A stretch of DNA of 64,000 bases from Agromyces allii (lineage in GTDB: Bacteria; Actinomycetota; Actinomycetes; Actinomycetales; Microbacteriaceae), in assembly GCF_009749385.1 (NCBI RefSeq), contig NZ_WBIN01000007.1, forward strand, positions 62,001-126,000. The letters run 5' to 3'. Positions 1 through 8,699 of this stretch are shown here, piece by piece. Each line of letters starts with the position of its first letter. The stretch's first letter is position 1. The notes beneath the pieces were generated by a model. That model was not told where the DNA came from, ran no database searches, and saw only the letters and a program-made list of their open reading frames with translations. The position numbers were made by a program, and so were the translations under genes.

Positions 1-28
1 CCCGCGGCGCTCCGTCAGGTTCCTCCGA

Positions 29-3000
29 CTACTCGGCGGACGCCCCGATCCTGCGTCGTCGTGCGATGAGCACCACCGCGGCGCCGAGCAGCAGCACGCC
101 CGCGCCGATGCCGAGGGGCAGGGCCACCGGGAACCCGGTGTCGGCGAGGCCGTCGCCGGAGCCGCTGCTCGCCGTGCCCGAACCCGAACCCGAACCGGGC
201 GCGGTCGGCTCCTCGGTCTCGATGGGCGTCTCGCCACCCGGCGTCTCGCCGTCGACCGCTTCGGTCACCGTGAAGTCGTCCCAGCCGAAGAGCTCGCCCG
301 ACGTGGTGATGACCGCCAGCCGGTGCACGCCGGGTTCGGTGTCGGCCGGGACCGTCACCTCGAACCCGCCGTCGAGCACGGTCTTGGTGCCGAGCTGCAC
401 GGGCGTCGAGAACAGCACGGCCTGGAACGCGGTGCCCTCGAGGTCGCCCTCGATGCCCACGCGGACCGTGGCGCCGGCCTCGACCGAGTCGGGCAGGCTC
501 ACGCCGCCGCGCGTCTCCTCGGTGAGGTCCTCCTCGATGACGGGCGGTACGACCTCCGCACCCTCGCCGGCGACCCAGTAGAGGCTGCGGGCGATCGCCG
601 GGTACGACCCGACGGGGTGCGTGCGGAAGTTGACCGAGGTGCCGAGCATCGCGAGGCGCGATCCGCCGGCGGCCGTCGCGGTGACGACCGAGGCCTGGCC
701 CGCGGCATCCGTCGTCGATCGACCGGCGCTGTCGGCCCAGTGACCGGCGACGAAGGTCTCGTCGCTCGCGTAGGACTGCTCGACCTCGGCGTTCTCGCCG
801 AGTCCGGTGTACCAGACCGCCGGGTAGACGAAGGCGGTGTCCTGCGCGTAGGTCGACAGCAGGCCGCCGTCGGCGTCGGCGACGTGCACGATGCCGTTGG
901 AGCCGCTCGTGCCGCTGTTGGCCGTGACGGTCGTCAGGCCGAACGCGTTCGCGAAGGCCGCGACGGCCGTGCCCTTGCCCGCAACGCCCTTGCCGGCGGC
1001 CAGGAACTCCTGCACCTTCGTCGCGCCGGCGGCGTTCGCCCCGGTGAAGGCGAGGTTGCCGCCGACCCAGAGCACGTCGGCCGTGGCCAGGTCGACCGCA
1101 CCCGACGTGATGGTCGCGGCGGTCACCAGGCGGATGTCGGTGAGCCCGAGTCGCTGCAGCGTGACGCGGTCGTCCTGCGTGCCCGAGTACGCGACCGTCA
1201 GACGGTCGAGGCCGCGGCTCGGCTCCTCGCGGAGACGCAGTCCGTCGGATGCGGTGAAGGCCACGCCGTACGCGTCGGCGACGACCTGCGCCGCGTCGCG
1301 CGAGGAGCCGGCGATGATGACGCCGCCGTCCTCGAAGGCGGAGACCGGAACCTCGGCGTCGAGCAGCGCGTTGATCGCCTGGTACTCGGCCGCACCGGCG
1401 GTCGCGAGCTCGAGGTAGGCGCCCTCGGCGGGCACGGCACCGGTCGGTGCGGCCTCCTCGACGGCCTCGACGGGCATCGGCAGGTCGGCGTCGGTCGTCG
1501 AGCCGACGTCGATCACGTCGGCACCCCAGAGGAGCGCGAGGCTCCAGGCCGAGATGTCGTACATGTCGGGCACGCGCTCGGAGATGTCGGACCCCTCGTC
1601 GAGGAGCACGTTCGCCATGCCGCGGAGCGGCTGGTGCATGTCGACGACGTAGCTGCCCGCCGGGTACTCGACGCCGTCGACCGTGAAGGCGGCGGTCGCA
1701 CGGGACACCTCGACGCCGTTGGCGATGAGCTGGTCGACCAGGCGTGCCGCGTCGGTCGCCGAGCGCTGCGCGGCGCCCATGGGGATCACGTAGCCGCGGG
1801 GGAACTCGGCGCGGTACACATCGGTCTCGTCCCAGATGTCGGCCCACTGATCGGGGCCGGGGATCGTCGTCGGGTCGGCGTCGGCCGCGATGGTGCGCAG
1901 TTCCTCGCCCGCGTCGCCGCGGCGGAAGATCTCGATCTGGTTCTCGAGCAGGGCTGCGGCGTTGTCGACCACGTAGTCGACCGAGGTCTCGATGACGAGC
2001 TCGGCGACCTCGACGTTGACGAGCGTGTTGGCCTGGTTCTGGGCGGCGTTGTTCGTGCGGCCGAGGGGCAGTTCGACGGTGTTCGTGATCGCACCCTGGT
2101 AGGCGATGAACTGGGGCGTGAAGATCGGGGGCCAGTCATCCCATCCCGAGCGGATGTCGCGGTAGGGGATCTTGACCTTGCCGGTGTTCTCCGTGGTCGC
2201 CCCGCCGTTGGCTGCGAGGTAGGTGTTGCCGGGGATGTTCGCATCGACCACGGCCTCCTCGATCGCCAGCGCTGCCTCGTAGGCGTGCGGCAGGAACAGG
2301 TCGTACTCGTAGTTCTCGCCGTGGGGCGGACCGCACGGTTCGATCTGCAGCACGTTGGTGTAGCCGTGCAGGTCGACGTAGAACGTGGGCTGGATGATGC
2401 CCGAGAGGTCGCGGATGATGCGCGCCTCGGGGGTGACGCCCGTGATCATGTCGCGGTTGGCGTCGAACCCGTCGCCGTTGGCCCGCTGGCCGAGCGCCCG
2501 GCCGTCGGGGTTGTTCGTGACGGTGAAGTAGAGGCGGTATCCGTCGAGGACGTCGGAGACCTCCTCGATCGGCGCGGTCGCGAGGTGCTCGATGTACGGC
2601 AGGACGCCGTCGGTGCCCTCCCACTCGTTGCCGTGGATGTTCGCGTTGAACCAGACCGGCACCTTGTAGCCGGACATGAGCTCGTCGTCGGCGGCCGCGC
2701 CGGCGGCGTCGTGCTTGATCTCGTCGCGCCAGGCGGCCTGCTGGGCGGTCTCGGCGGCCGTCTCGGGCGACGTGATGGTCACGAGGTGGATGTCGCGGCC
2801 GAGCACGGACTGCCCGACCACCTGCACCGAGATGCGGTCGCTCTGCGCCATGAGCGTGTTCAGGCGCGGCGCGATCTCGTCGTAGGGCACGGCGCCTCTG
2901 GCGATCGAGGCGTCGGCCGGGTTGTCCTCCGGAACGGCGAGGCTCGGCTGGCTCGGGTACGACGCGGGTGCGTCGACGAGCGAGGAGATCGGATAGCTGA

Positions 3001-3115
3001 TGGGGAGTGCTCCGGGCGTCGGCGTCGCGGCGACGGCCGGTGCGGATGCGGTGACGAGGGTCGCGCCGACGATGGCGGCCACCCCGACACCGGAGAGGAC
3101 GTGTCTGAACGTCAT
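29..3115 (-). CDS. Secreted, wall-anchored M14 zinc carboxypeptidase
   Basis: A 1028-residue exported metallopeptidase of the M14 (carboxypeptidase A-like) family. Residues 1-30 are a signal peptide ending in AVAA. The zinc site is readable: HGNE gives His161 and Glu164, and DLHG gives His250. An NRD motif (Arg221) fits the substrate-carboxylate arginine and Glu348 (NTVELP) the general base. The middle of the protein, about 450-900, resembles the extra domains of large bacterial M14 enzymes. The C terminus carries LADTG, a hydrophobic helix and RRRR, which matches the LAxTG signal used by class E sortases of high-GC actinobacteria. It therefore probably trims peptides or wall peptides while attached to the envelope. 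Start is ATG. The gene stands alone, transcribed away from a 320-nt intergenic region. Family call is firm; substrate is unknown. Confidence 0.88.
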   Translation of the reverse strand: MTFRHVLSGVGVAAIVGATLVTASAPAVAATPTPGALPISYPISSLVDAPASYPSQPSLAVPEDNPADASIARGAVPYDEIAPRLNTLMAQSDRISVQVVGQSVLGRDIHLVTITSPETAAETAQQAAWRDEIKHDAAGAAADDELMSGYKVPVWFNANIHGNEWEGTDGVLPYIEHLATAPIEEVSDVLDGYRLYFTVTNNPDGRALGQRANGDGFDANRDMITGVTPEARIIRDLSGIIQPTFYVDLHGYTNVLQIEPCGPPHGENYEYDLFLPHAYEAALAIEEAVVDANIPGNTYLAANGGATTENTGKVKIPYRDIRSGWDDWPPIFTPQFIAYQGAITNTVELPLGRTNNAAQNQANTLVNVEVAELVIETSVDYVVDNAAALLENQIEIFRRGDAGEELRTIAADADPTTIPGPDQWADIWDETDVYRAEFPRGYVIPMGAAQRSATDAARLVDQLIANGVEVSRATAAFTVDGVEYPAGSYVVDMHQPLRGMANVLLDEGSDISERVPDMYDISAWSLALLWGADVIDVGSTTDADLPMPVEAVEEAAPTGAVPAEGAYLELATAGAAEYQAINALLDAEVPVSAFEDGGVIIAGSSRDAAQVVADAYGVAFTASDGLRLREEPSRGLDRLTVAYSGTQDDRVTLQRLGLTDIRLVTAATITSGAVDLATADVLWVGGNLAFTGANAAGATKVQEFLAAGKGVAGKGTAVAAFANAFGLTTVTANSGTSGSNGIVHVADADGGLLSTYAQDTAFVYPAVWYTGLGENAEVEQSYASDETFVAGHWADSAGRSTTDAAGQASVVTATAAGGSRLAMLGTSVNFRTHPVGSYPAIARSLYWVAGEGAEVVPPVIEEDLTEETRGGVSLPDSVEAGATVRVGIEGDLEGTAFQAVLFSTPVQLGTKTVLDGGFEVTVPADTEPGVHRLAVITTSGELFGWDDFTVTEAVDGETPGGETPIETEEPTAPGSGSGSGTASSGSGDGLADTGFPVALPLGIGAGVLLLGAAVVLIARRRRIGASAE

Positions 3116-3435
3116 GGTGCTCCAGTTCGAGTGCGAGGGTCGAAGACACGGCGCTGGATCGCAGGCACGCGGTGGAACCCGCAGACCATCGAGGTGGCAA
3201 TGATCGTGCGTGGGAACGAGTCAATCACGCATCAAAGGTGCAGATGGTTTCGTTTCCCGCATGATTCTTGCTGATTTGCGCACATCGGCTGCGTTTTGTT
3301 GCATGGCTTGTAGCACGCGAGCGCGACGAAGAGATCGCCGTGCGAGGGTGATCCGGCGAGCAACTCCTCAGCACGCTACGGACGCCGTGTTACACGGCGG
3401 TGACAGCCGGAATACGACGGAATACGTTTGCTCGA
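3116..3435. other. Intergenic region upstream of the M14 peptidase
   Basis: A 320-nt stretch with no convincing gene. The part between about 3220 and 3310 is less GC-rich than its surroundings. On the minus strand a TTGACT hexamer at 3219-3224 could be a -35 box for the peptidase, but no good -10 lies 16-18 nt downstream of it. I see no clear terminator hairpin for either neighbour. Confidence 0.4.
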
Positions 3436-4911
3436 CTACTGCAGCGCCGACGTGAGCCGCGCGAGGTTGTCGAGCACGGTCGACCGGATCGGCTGACGCA
3501 TCCACTCCTCGAGCGTGAGCTCGCGGCTGTCGGCGCGGTAGCCGTCTTCGACGGCCCGCATCTCCTGCACGAACGAGCGGCCGCGCACGAGCAGCGAGAC
3601 CTCCATGTTCAGCTCGAACGAACGGATGTCCATGTTGGACGAGCCGATGACCGCGACGTCTTCATCGATCGTGAAGTGCTTCGCGTGCAGGATGTACGGC
3701 GCCTTGTACATGTAGATCTTCACGCCGGCGCGGAGCAGCGCCTCGTAGTACGAGCGCTGCGCGTGATACACGAGCGCCTGGTCGCCGATCTCGGAGACGA
3801 AGAGCTCGACGTGCACGCCGCGCTGCGTCGCGCCGCTGATCGCATAGAGCATCGCCTCGTCGGGCACGAAGTACGGGCTCGTGATGATGAGCTTCTGCTT
3901 GGCCGCGTAGAGCAGCGCGAGGAAGAGTTTGAGGTTGTTCTGGTTCGGGAACCCCGGCCCGCTCGGCACGACCTGGCAGTCGAGGTCTTGGGCCTCGCTC
4001 GGCTGGTCGAACGCGTCGGGGATGTCGCGCGTGAGCTCCTCGCCCGTCTCGAGGTACCAGTCGGTGCGGAAGATCGCGTCGAGGCCCGAGACGATCGGCC
4101 CCTCGAGGCGCGTCACGAGCTCCTTCCACTTGAGCCCGCGACGGATGTTGCCGCGCTTGTTGTAGCTGCGGTCGATGAGGTTCTGCGATCCCATGAACGC
4201 GACCTCGCCGTCGACGACGAGGATCTTGCGGTGGTTGCGCAGGTCGGGGCGCTGGTACCGGCCCTTGAGCGGCTGCACCGGGAGCATCAGCTGCCACTTC
4301 ACGCCGATGGCGTCGAGCCGCCGCAGCGTGCGCCGGTAGCCCTTCGACCGCAGCGAGGCGATGTGGTCGAGCATCACGCGCACCTGCACGCCGCGCTCGA
4401 CCGCGTCGCCGAGGGCGGCGAAGAACGGCTCGGTCGTCTTGTCGAGCGCGAGGATGTAGAACTCGACGTGCACGTAGCGTTCGGCGCCCGCCACCGCGGC
4501 CGTCATCGCGTCGAGCGAGTCCTGGTAGCCGCCGATGAGGCTCGCGCTGTTCGACCCGATGAGCGGCATCGACCCGAGATTGCGGTTCAGGCGAACCACG
4601 CCCTCGAACCAGGCCGGCCAGCCGCTCGAGTCGCTGACCCGCTCGACGCCGTGCGTCGACTCGCGGATGAACTCGTCGACCTCGGCCTGCTTCTCGCGCC
4701 GCTTCTTCGGCAGCTTCGGATTGCCGATGAGCAGGAAGAACAGCACGCCGATGTACGGGATGAAGAAGATCGCGAGCAGCCACGCCATGCCCGCCGTCGG
4801 ACGGCGGTTGCGGGGCACGACGATGATCGCGATCACGCGGATCACGAGGTCGATCGCGAGCAGCGTGAAGGTCACGATCGCCGTGACCGTCGCGGTCTGC
4901 TCGGAGTTCAT
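3436..4911 (-). CDS. cls: Cardiolipin synthase, phospholipase D family
   Basis: A 491-residue membrane enzyme that condenses phosphatidylglycerol-type lipids to cardiolipin. Two N-terminal membrane helices (about 8-30 and 42-63, joined by a short basic loop) precede two PLD domains. Both HKD motifs are intact: His227/Lys229/Asp234 in HRKILVVD and His409/Lys411/Asp416 in HAKHFTID, each followed by the GSxN signature. The reading frame extends 33 codons further upstream, but that extension overlaps the preceding small gene and is Arg/Pro-rich, so I start at MNSEQ, which begins directly before the predicted helix. Only four bases separate it from the upstream 67-residue membrane protein, suggesting one transcript. 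Typical length for the family. It could act in stress adaptation of the membrane, but nothing in the sequence shows this. Confidence 0.93.
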   Translation of the reverse strand: MNSEQTATVTAIVTFTLLAIDLVIRVIAIIVVPRNRRPTAGMAWLLAIFFIPYIGVLFFLLIGNPKLPKKRREKQAEVDEFIRESTHGVERVSDSSGWPAWFEGVVRLNRNLGSMPLIGSNSASLIGGYQDSLDAMTAAVAGAERYVHVEFYILALDKTTEPFFAALGDAVERGVQVRVMLDHIASLRSKGYRRTLRRLDAIGVKWQLMLPVQPLKGRYQRPDLRNHRKILVVDGEVAFMGSQNLIDRSYNKRGNIRRGLKWKELVTRLEGPIVSGLDAIFRTDWYLETGEELTRDIPDAFDQPSEAQDLDCQVVPSGPGFPNQNNLKLFLALLYAAKQKLIITSPYFVPDEAMLYAISGATQRGVHVELFVSEIGDQALVYHAQRSYYEALLRAGVKIYMYKAPYILHAKHFTIDEDVAVIGSSNMDIRSFELNMEVSLLVRGRSFVQEMRAVEDGYRADSRELTLEEWMRQPIRSTVLDNLARLTSALQ

Positions 4912-4915
4912 CGAG

Positions 4916-5119
4916 TCAGTCGGCGGGACGCTCGGCGCTGCTGCGCGGGGCGCGAGCGGGCAGGCCGAGCCTGGCGCGTTCCTCGGCCTCGATCTGGGCG
5001 TACGCCGCACGCTCGGTGCGGTCGGCGCGCAGGATCGCGCGCATCACGAACCAGAAGATGAGTCCGATGAGCACCGTCGGCGCGAGCGACCAGATCGCAT
5101 TCGCCCAGAATTCGTCCAT
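4916..5119 (-). CDS. Small single-helix membrane protein
   Basis: A 67-residue protein with one hydrophobic helix (about residues 6-29, WANAIWSL through VMRAIL), followed by a charged, probably cytoplasmic tail rich in Arg, Glu and Ala. No domain is recognised. Its stop lies four bases before the cardiolipin synthase start and both read in the same direction, so they are probably co-transcribed and may be translationally coupled. Proteins of this shape are common beside cls in related actinobacteria as I remember them, but I assign no function. Confidence 0.7.
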   Translation of the reverse strand: MDEFWANAIWSLAPTVLIGLIFWFVMRAILRADRTERAAYAQIEAEERARLGLPARAPRSSAERPAD

Positions 5120-5207
5120 AGGTCTTCAGGATACGTGCTTCTCCTGAGAATTCGGATGCCGCGGCGCGCCGCCATCGCTCGGGGGCCGCCCGCGGCATCC
5201 GTTCGGG

Positions 5208-5351
5208 TCAGGTCAGCAGGCCCCAGATGCCCGATCCGAGGAGATAGGCACCGACCGCGCCCACGATGATCCAGATGGCGACGCGCGTGTTCGACGGGCG
5301 CTTGGGGTCGGGGTCGGGCTCGAGCTCGCTCTTGGGGAGGTAGTCGTTCAT
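5208..5351 (-). CDS. Small membrane protein, 47 residues
   Basis: A short gene encoding an acidic, Pro/Asp-rich N-terminal half (SELEPDPDPKRP) and a C-terminal transmembrane helix (VAIWIIVGAVGAYLLGSGIWG). I start at MNDYL; an in-frame ATG three codons upstream (MPQ) is also possible. It lies 37 nt downstream of lysS in the same direction and may be the last gene of that operon. The amphipathic acidic head plus single C-tail helix suggests a small membrane-associated protein. Function is not recognised. Confidence 0.62.
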   Translation of the reverse strand: MNDYLPKSELEPDPDPKRPSNTRVAIWIIVGAVGAYLLGSGIWGLLT

Positions 5352-5388
5352 CTGCGGCATCCGCTCGTGGAGATCATGGCCGGCCGAC

Positions 5389-6915
5389 TCACTTGACCAG
5401 CGGGAACAGGATGGTCTCTCGGATGCCGAGACCCGTGAGCGCCATGAGCAGGCGGTCGATGCCCATGCCCATGCCGCCGGAGGGCGGCATGCCGAACTCG
5501 AGCGCGCGCAGGAACTCCTCGTCGAGGCGCATGGCCTCGGGGTCGCCGTCGGCGGCGAGCTTCGCCTGCTCGATGAAGCGCTCGCGCTGCACGACCGGGT
5601 CGACGAGCTCGGAGTAGCCCGTGGCCAGCTCGAAGCCGCGCACGTAGAGGTCCCACTTCTCGACGACGCCGGCGGTGCTGCGGTGCGCGCGCACGAGGGG
5701 CGAGGTGTCGAGCGGGAAGTCCATGACGAAGGTGGGGCGCACAAGGCCGCCCTTGATGTGGTGCTCCCACAGCTCCTCGACGTACTTGCCGGGCAGCGGG
5801 TGCTCGATCTCGATGCCGGCCTCGTCGGCGAGCTGCTTCAGCCGCTCGATCGGGGTCTCGGCCGTGATCTGCTCGCCGACCGCCTCGGACAACGTGCCGT
5901 ACATCGAGATGCGGTCCCAGTCGCCGCCGAGGTCGAACTCGGTGCCGTCGGCCCAGGTCACGACGTGCGAGCCGCTCGTCGCGAGCGCGGCGTCCTGGAT
6001 GAGGCGCTGGGTGAGGTCGGCCATCGTGGTGTAGTCGCCGTAGGCCTCGTAGGCCTCGAGCATCGCGAACTCGGGGCTGTGCGTCGAGTCGGCGCCCTCG
6101 TTGCGGAAGTTGCGGTTGATCTCGAACACGCGCTCGATGCCGCCGACCACTGCGCGCTTGAGATAGAGCTCGGGAGCGATGCGCAGGTACAGCTCGGTGT
6201 CGAACGCGTTCGAGTGGGTCACGAACGGCCGCGCCGAGGCGCCGCCGTGCATGACCTGCAGCATCGGGGTCTCGACCTCGACGAAGCCGAGGCCCTCGAA
6301 CGTGCGGCGGAGGCTCGCGTTCGTCTTCGCGCGGTCGAGCACGTTCTTGCGCGCCTGCTCGCGGGCGATGAGGTCGAGGTACCGGCTGCGGACGCGGGTC
6401 TCCTCGTTGAGGTCGTTGTGCAGGTTCGGCAGCGGCAGGATCGCCTTCGCCGCGATCTGCCACGAGCTCACCATGATCGAGAGCTCGCCGCGGCGGCTCG
6501 TGATGACCTCGCCGGCGACGAACACGTGGTCGCCCAGGTCGACGAGCTCCTTCCAGGCCGCGAGGGACTCCTCGCCGACCTCGGCGAGCGAGACCATGGC
6601 CTGGATGCGGCTGCCGTCGCCCGACTGGAGGGTCGCGAAGCACAACTTGCCCGTGTTGCGCGAGAACACGATGCGGCCGGCGATGCCGACCTGCTCGCCC
6701 GTCGCGACGTCGGCCTCGAGGTCGGTGAACTGCGCGCGCACCTGCGGAATCGTCGTCGTGATCGGCAGTCGCACCGGGTAGGCACCGCCACCGAGGTCGT
6801 CGGATGCCGCGATCAGGCGTTCGCGCTTCGCGAGGCGAACGGCCTTCTGCTCGGAGATCTCGGCCGCAGTGGGCTCATCGGCGGGCAGGGCGGAATCCGT
6901 CTGGGTCTCGGCCAT
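5389..6915 (-). CDS. lysS: Lysyl-tRNA synthetase, class II
   Basis: A 508-residue cytoplasmic enzyme that charges tRNA-Lys with lysine using ATP. An N-terminal OB-fold anticodon-binding domain (about 60-160, with GRIVFSRNTGKLCFATL) is followed by the class II catalytic core: motif 1 around the RSRYLDLI and VETPML region, motif 2 in FEINRNFRNEG and motif 3 near the C terminus in GMGIDRLLMALTG. Full length for the bacterial family. Start is ATG preceded by GAGAGAAC. Only 36 nt separate it from panC upstream, so it is the distal gene of the folate/pantothenate block. It lacks the membrane-anchored extension of the actinobacterial LysX fusion type, so it is the plain housekeeping synthetase. Confidence 0.96.
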   Translation of the reverse strand: MAETQTDSALPADEPTAAEISEQKAVRLAKRERLIAASDDLGGGAYPVRLPITTTIPQVRAQFTDLEADVATGEQVGIAGRIVFSRNTGKLCFATLQSGDGSRIQAMVSLAEVGEESLAAWKELVDLGDHVFVAGEVITSRRGELSIMVSSWQIAAKAILPLPNLHNDLNEETRVRSRYLDLIAREQARKNVLDRAKTNASLRRTFEGLGFVEVETPMLQVMHGGASARPFVTHSNAFDTELYLRIAPELYLKRAVVGGIERVFEINRNFRNEGADSTHSPEFAMLEAYEAYGDYTTMADLTQRLIQDAALATSGSHVVTWADGTEFDLGGDWDRISMYGTLSEAVGEQITAETPIERLKQLADEAGIEIEHPLPGKYVEELWEHHIKGGLVRPTFVMDFPLDTSPLVRAHRSTAGVVEKWDLYVRGFELATGYSELVDPVVQRERFIEQAKLAADGDPEAMRLDEEFLRALEFGMPPSGGMGMGIDRLLMALTGLGIRETILFPLVK

Positions 6916-6951
6916 CGTTCTCTCTCATCGCGGGGCACGTGCCCGTCAAGC

Positions 6952-7947
6952 CTACTCAGCCGGGCTGGGGGGAAGCTCCGCGCCGGCATCGGCGGCGGCG
7001 TCCGCGCCGGGATCGGCCCCGGTGTCGGTGTCGGCGCCGGCGTCGGTGTCGGCGCCGGCGTCGGTGCCGATCTCGACGAACGCGTTGTCGATCAGGCGGG
7101 TCGTTCCGAGGCGGGCGGCGACGAGCACGAGCCCGCGACCGCTGAAGGCGTCGTCGACCGGCAGGAACGTGTCGGGGTCGACGACCACGAAGTAGTCGAG
7201 GTCGACGCCGTCGTGGTCGCCGAACGCCGCGACGCCCTCGGCCAGCAGCTCGGACACGCCGTCGACGGCCGAGGTGCGCGCGGCGTCGAGCGACTCGGCC
7301 AGCACGAGCGCCGCCACCCGTTCGCGCTCGTCGAGGAAGCGGTTGCGGCTGGAGAGCGCGAGCCCGTCGGCCTCGCGCACCGTCGGCACGACCTCGATGC
7401 GCAGGCGCAGGTCGAGATCGGCGACCATGCTCGTCACGAGGAACACCTGCTGGGCGTCCTTCTGGCCGAACACGGCGACGTCGGGCTGCGCGATCGAGAA
7501 GAGCTTGGCGACGACCGTCAGCATGCCGTCGAAGTGTCCGGGGCGATGCGCGCCCTCGTAGCGCGAGCCGACCGGGCCCGCGCTCACCTTCGTGCCGGCC
7601 GCCGACCCGCTCGGGTACATCTCGGCGACGTCGGGTGCGAACACGACGTCGGCGCCGAGGCCGGCCAGCGCCGCGACATCCGCGTCGAGCGTGCGCGGGT
7701 AGCGGTCGAGGTCTTCGGCGGGGCCGAACTGCAGCGGGTTCACGAAGATCGACACGACGACGACGTCGGCGAGTTCGCGGGCCCGGCGCACGAGCGCGAG
7801 ATGGCCGTCGTGCAGCGCGCCCATGGTCGGCACGAGGGCGACGGATGCCCCGGCACGGCGTCGTTCGTCGAGCACGGCCCGCAGGTCGGCGATGGTGTTC
7901 ACCGTGCGGGTGCTCGTCGCCACCTCGCTCGTCGCCACCTCGGTCAC
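6952..7947 (-). CDS. panC: Pantothenate synthetase with acidic repeat tail
   Basis: Joins pantoate and beta-alanine with ATP to form pantothenate, the precursor of coenzyme A. The nucleotide-binding motif TMGALHDGH (His46 and His49) and the later GQKDAQQ segment are typical. The 331-residue protein is longer than the usual 280-300 because of a C-terminal Ala/Asp/Gly/Thr tail from about residue 296 that is encoded by an 18-bp tandem repeat. The start is GTG at 7947, inside GTGA that overlaps the stop of the upstream DUF2520 gene, with GGGAGG at good spacing; longer in-frame openings run through that gene and are not used. The tail is not part of the conserved enzyme and is probably dispensable. 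Confidence 0.94.
   Translation of the reverse strand: MTEVATSEVATSTRTVNTIADLRAVLDERRRAGASVALVPTMGALHDGHLALVRRARELADVVVVSIFVNPLQFGPAEDLDRYPRTLDADVAALAGLGADVVFAPDVAEMYPSGSAAGTKVSAGPVGSRYEGAHRPGHFDGMLTVVAKLFSIAQPDVAVFGQKDAQQVFLVTSMVADLDLRLRIEVVPTVREADGLALSSRNRFLDERERVAALVLAESLDAARTSAVDGVSELLAEGVAAFGDHDGVDLDYFVVVDPDTFLPVDDAFSGRGLVLVAARLGTTRLIDNAFVEIGTDAGADTDAGADTDTGADPGADAAADAGAELPPSPAE
7024..7066. repeat. 18-bp tandem repeat in the panC 3' end
   Basis: Two perfect copies of an 18-bp unit lie at 7024-7041 and 7042-7059, followed by seven bases of a third. The length is a multiple of three, so the frame is kept and the repeat encodes the GADTDA-type acidic tail of PanC. It looks like slippage-prone sequence in a tolerant C terminus. 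Confidence 0.85.
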
Positions 7948-8699
7948 GTGGCACCTCCCAGAGACCGCTCGTCTGCGGCCCCGTCGATCGTACTCGCACC
8001 CTCGGGCCGCGGCCCGGGGTCGTGTCTGGCGAGGGCGTTCTCGACGGCGCTGCGCACGAGCGGCGCGAGCACGGCGCCCGGCCGCGGCATGCCGATGCCC
8101 TGCAGGATGCCGCTGGCCTGGTCGACGATCGCGCTCGAGAACGAGATCGCGGTGTCGATCGCCTCGCCGTAGGCTGCGCGGTCGGCCTCGGCGACGACGA
8201 ACGGTTCGCCGCCCATCTCGACCACGAGCGCCTGGCCGATGGGCAGCACCGGCGTCGGCGCGGTCACCGCGAACCAGGTGCCCGGAAGCCGGGCCAGGTC
8301 GATGCTCGTGCCCGTGAAGGTCATGGCGGGGTGCACTGCGAGCGGAATGGCGCCGGCGCGTCGGGCGGGGTCGAGCACCGTGGTGCCGAGGCGGGCGTTC
8401 GTGTGCAGCACTAGCTGCCCCGGCTGCCAGACGCCCGCGTCGGCGAGTCCGGCGACGAGCGGGCCGAGCTCGGCCTCGGGCACGGCCAGCAGCACGAGCT
8501 CGCTGCGCTCGATGATCTCGGGCACGGACAGCACGGGCACCTGCGGCAGCATCGCGGCCGCGCGCTCGCGGCTCGACTCCGAGACGGCGGAGATGCCGGT
8601 GAGGGCGTGTCCGACTCCCGCGAGCGCCGACGCGAGCACGGCGCCCACGCGCCCCGCGCCGATCGTGCCGACGCCGAGCCGGCCTGCGCGGTCGCTCAC
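7944..8699 (-). CDS. Rossmann-fold/DUF2520 oxidoreductase-like protein
   Basis: A 251-residue protein with an N-terminal dinucleotide-binding motif, VGTIGAGRVG (about 9-18), and a C-terminal helical half matching the DUF2520 arrangement, related in fold to 6-phosphogluconate dehydrogenase and ketopantoate reductase. HPAMTFTGT is the conserved mid-protein segment of this family. It starts with GTG inside a GTGA overlap with the upstream PH-domain gene and ends in a GTGA overlap with panC, so translation is probably coupled. Its position directly upstream of panC is conserved in actinobacteria as I recall, which makes a role in pantoate supply (ketopantoate reduction) attractive, but that is inference. 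The nucleotide-binding residues look intact. Confidence 0.8.
   Translation of the reverse strand: MSDRAGRLGVGTIGAGRVGAVLASALAGVGHALTGISAVSESSRERAAAMLPQVPVLSVPEIIERSELVLLAVPEAELGPLVAGLADAGVWQPGQLVLHTNARLGTTVLDPARRAGAIPLAVHPAMTFTGTSIDLARLPGTWFAVTAPTPVLPIGQALVVEMGGEPFVVAEADRAAYGEAIDTAISFSSAIVDQASGILQGIGMPRPGAVLAPLVRSAVENALARHDPGPRPEGASTIDGAADERSLGGAT

Noticed and set aside
323-3274. Long open frame opposite the M14 peptidase gene
   Set aside because: Its composition is Arg/Gly/Val/Asp-rich without domains, and it mirrors the codon bias of the real gene. Similar antisense openings (for example 5683-8172, 30405-32810, 42613-45126) are rejected for the same reason.
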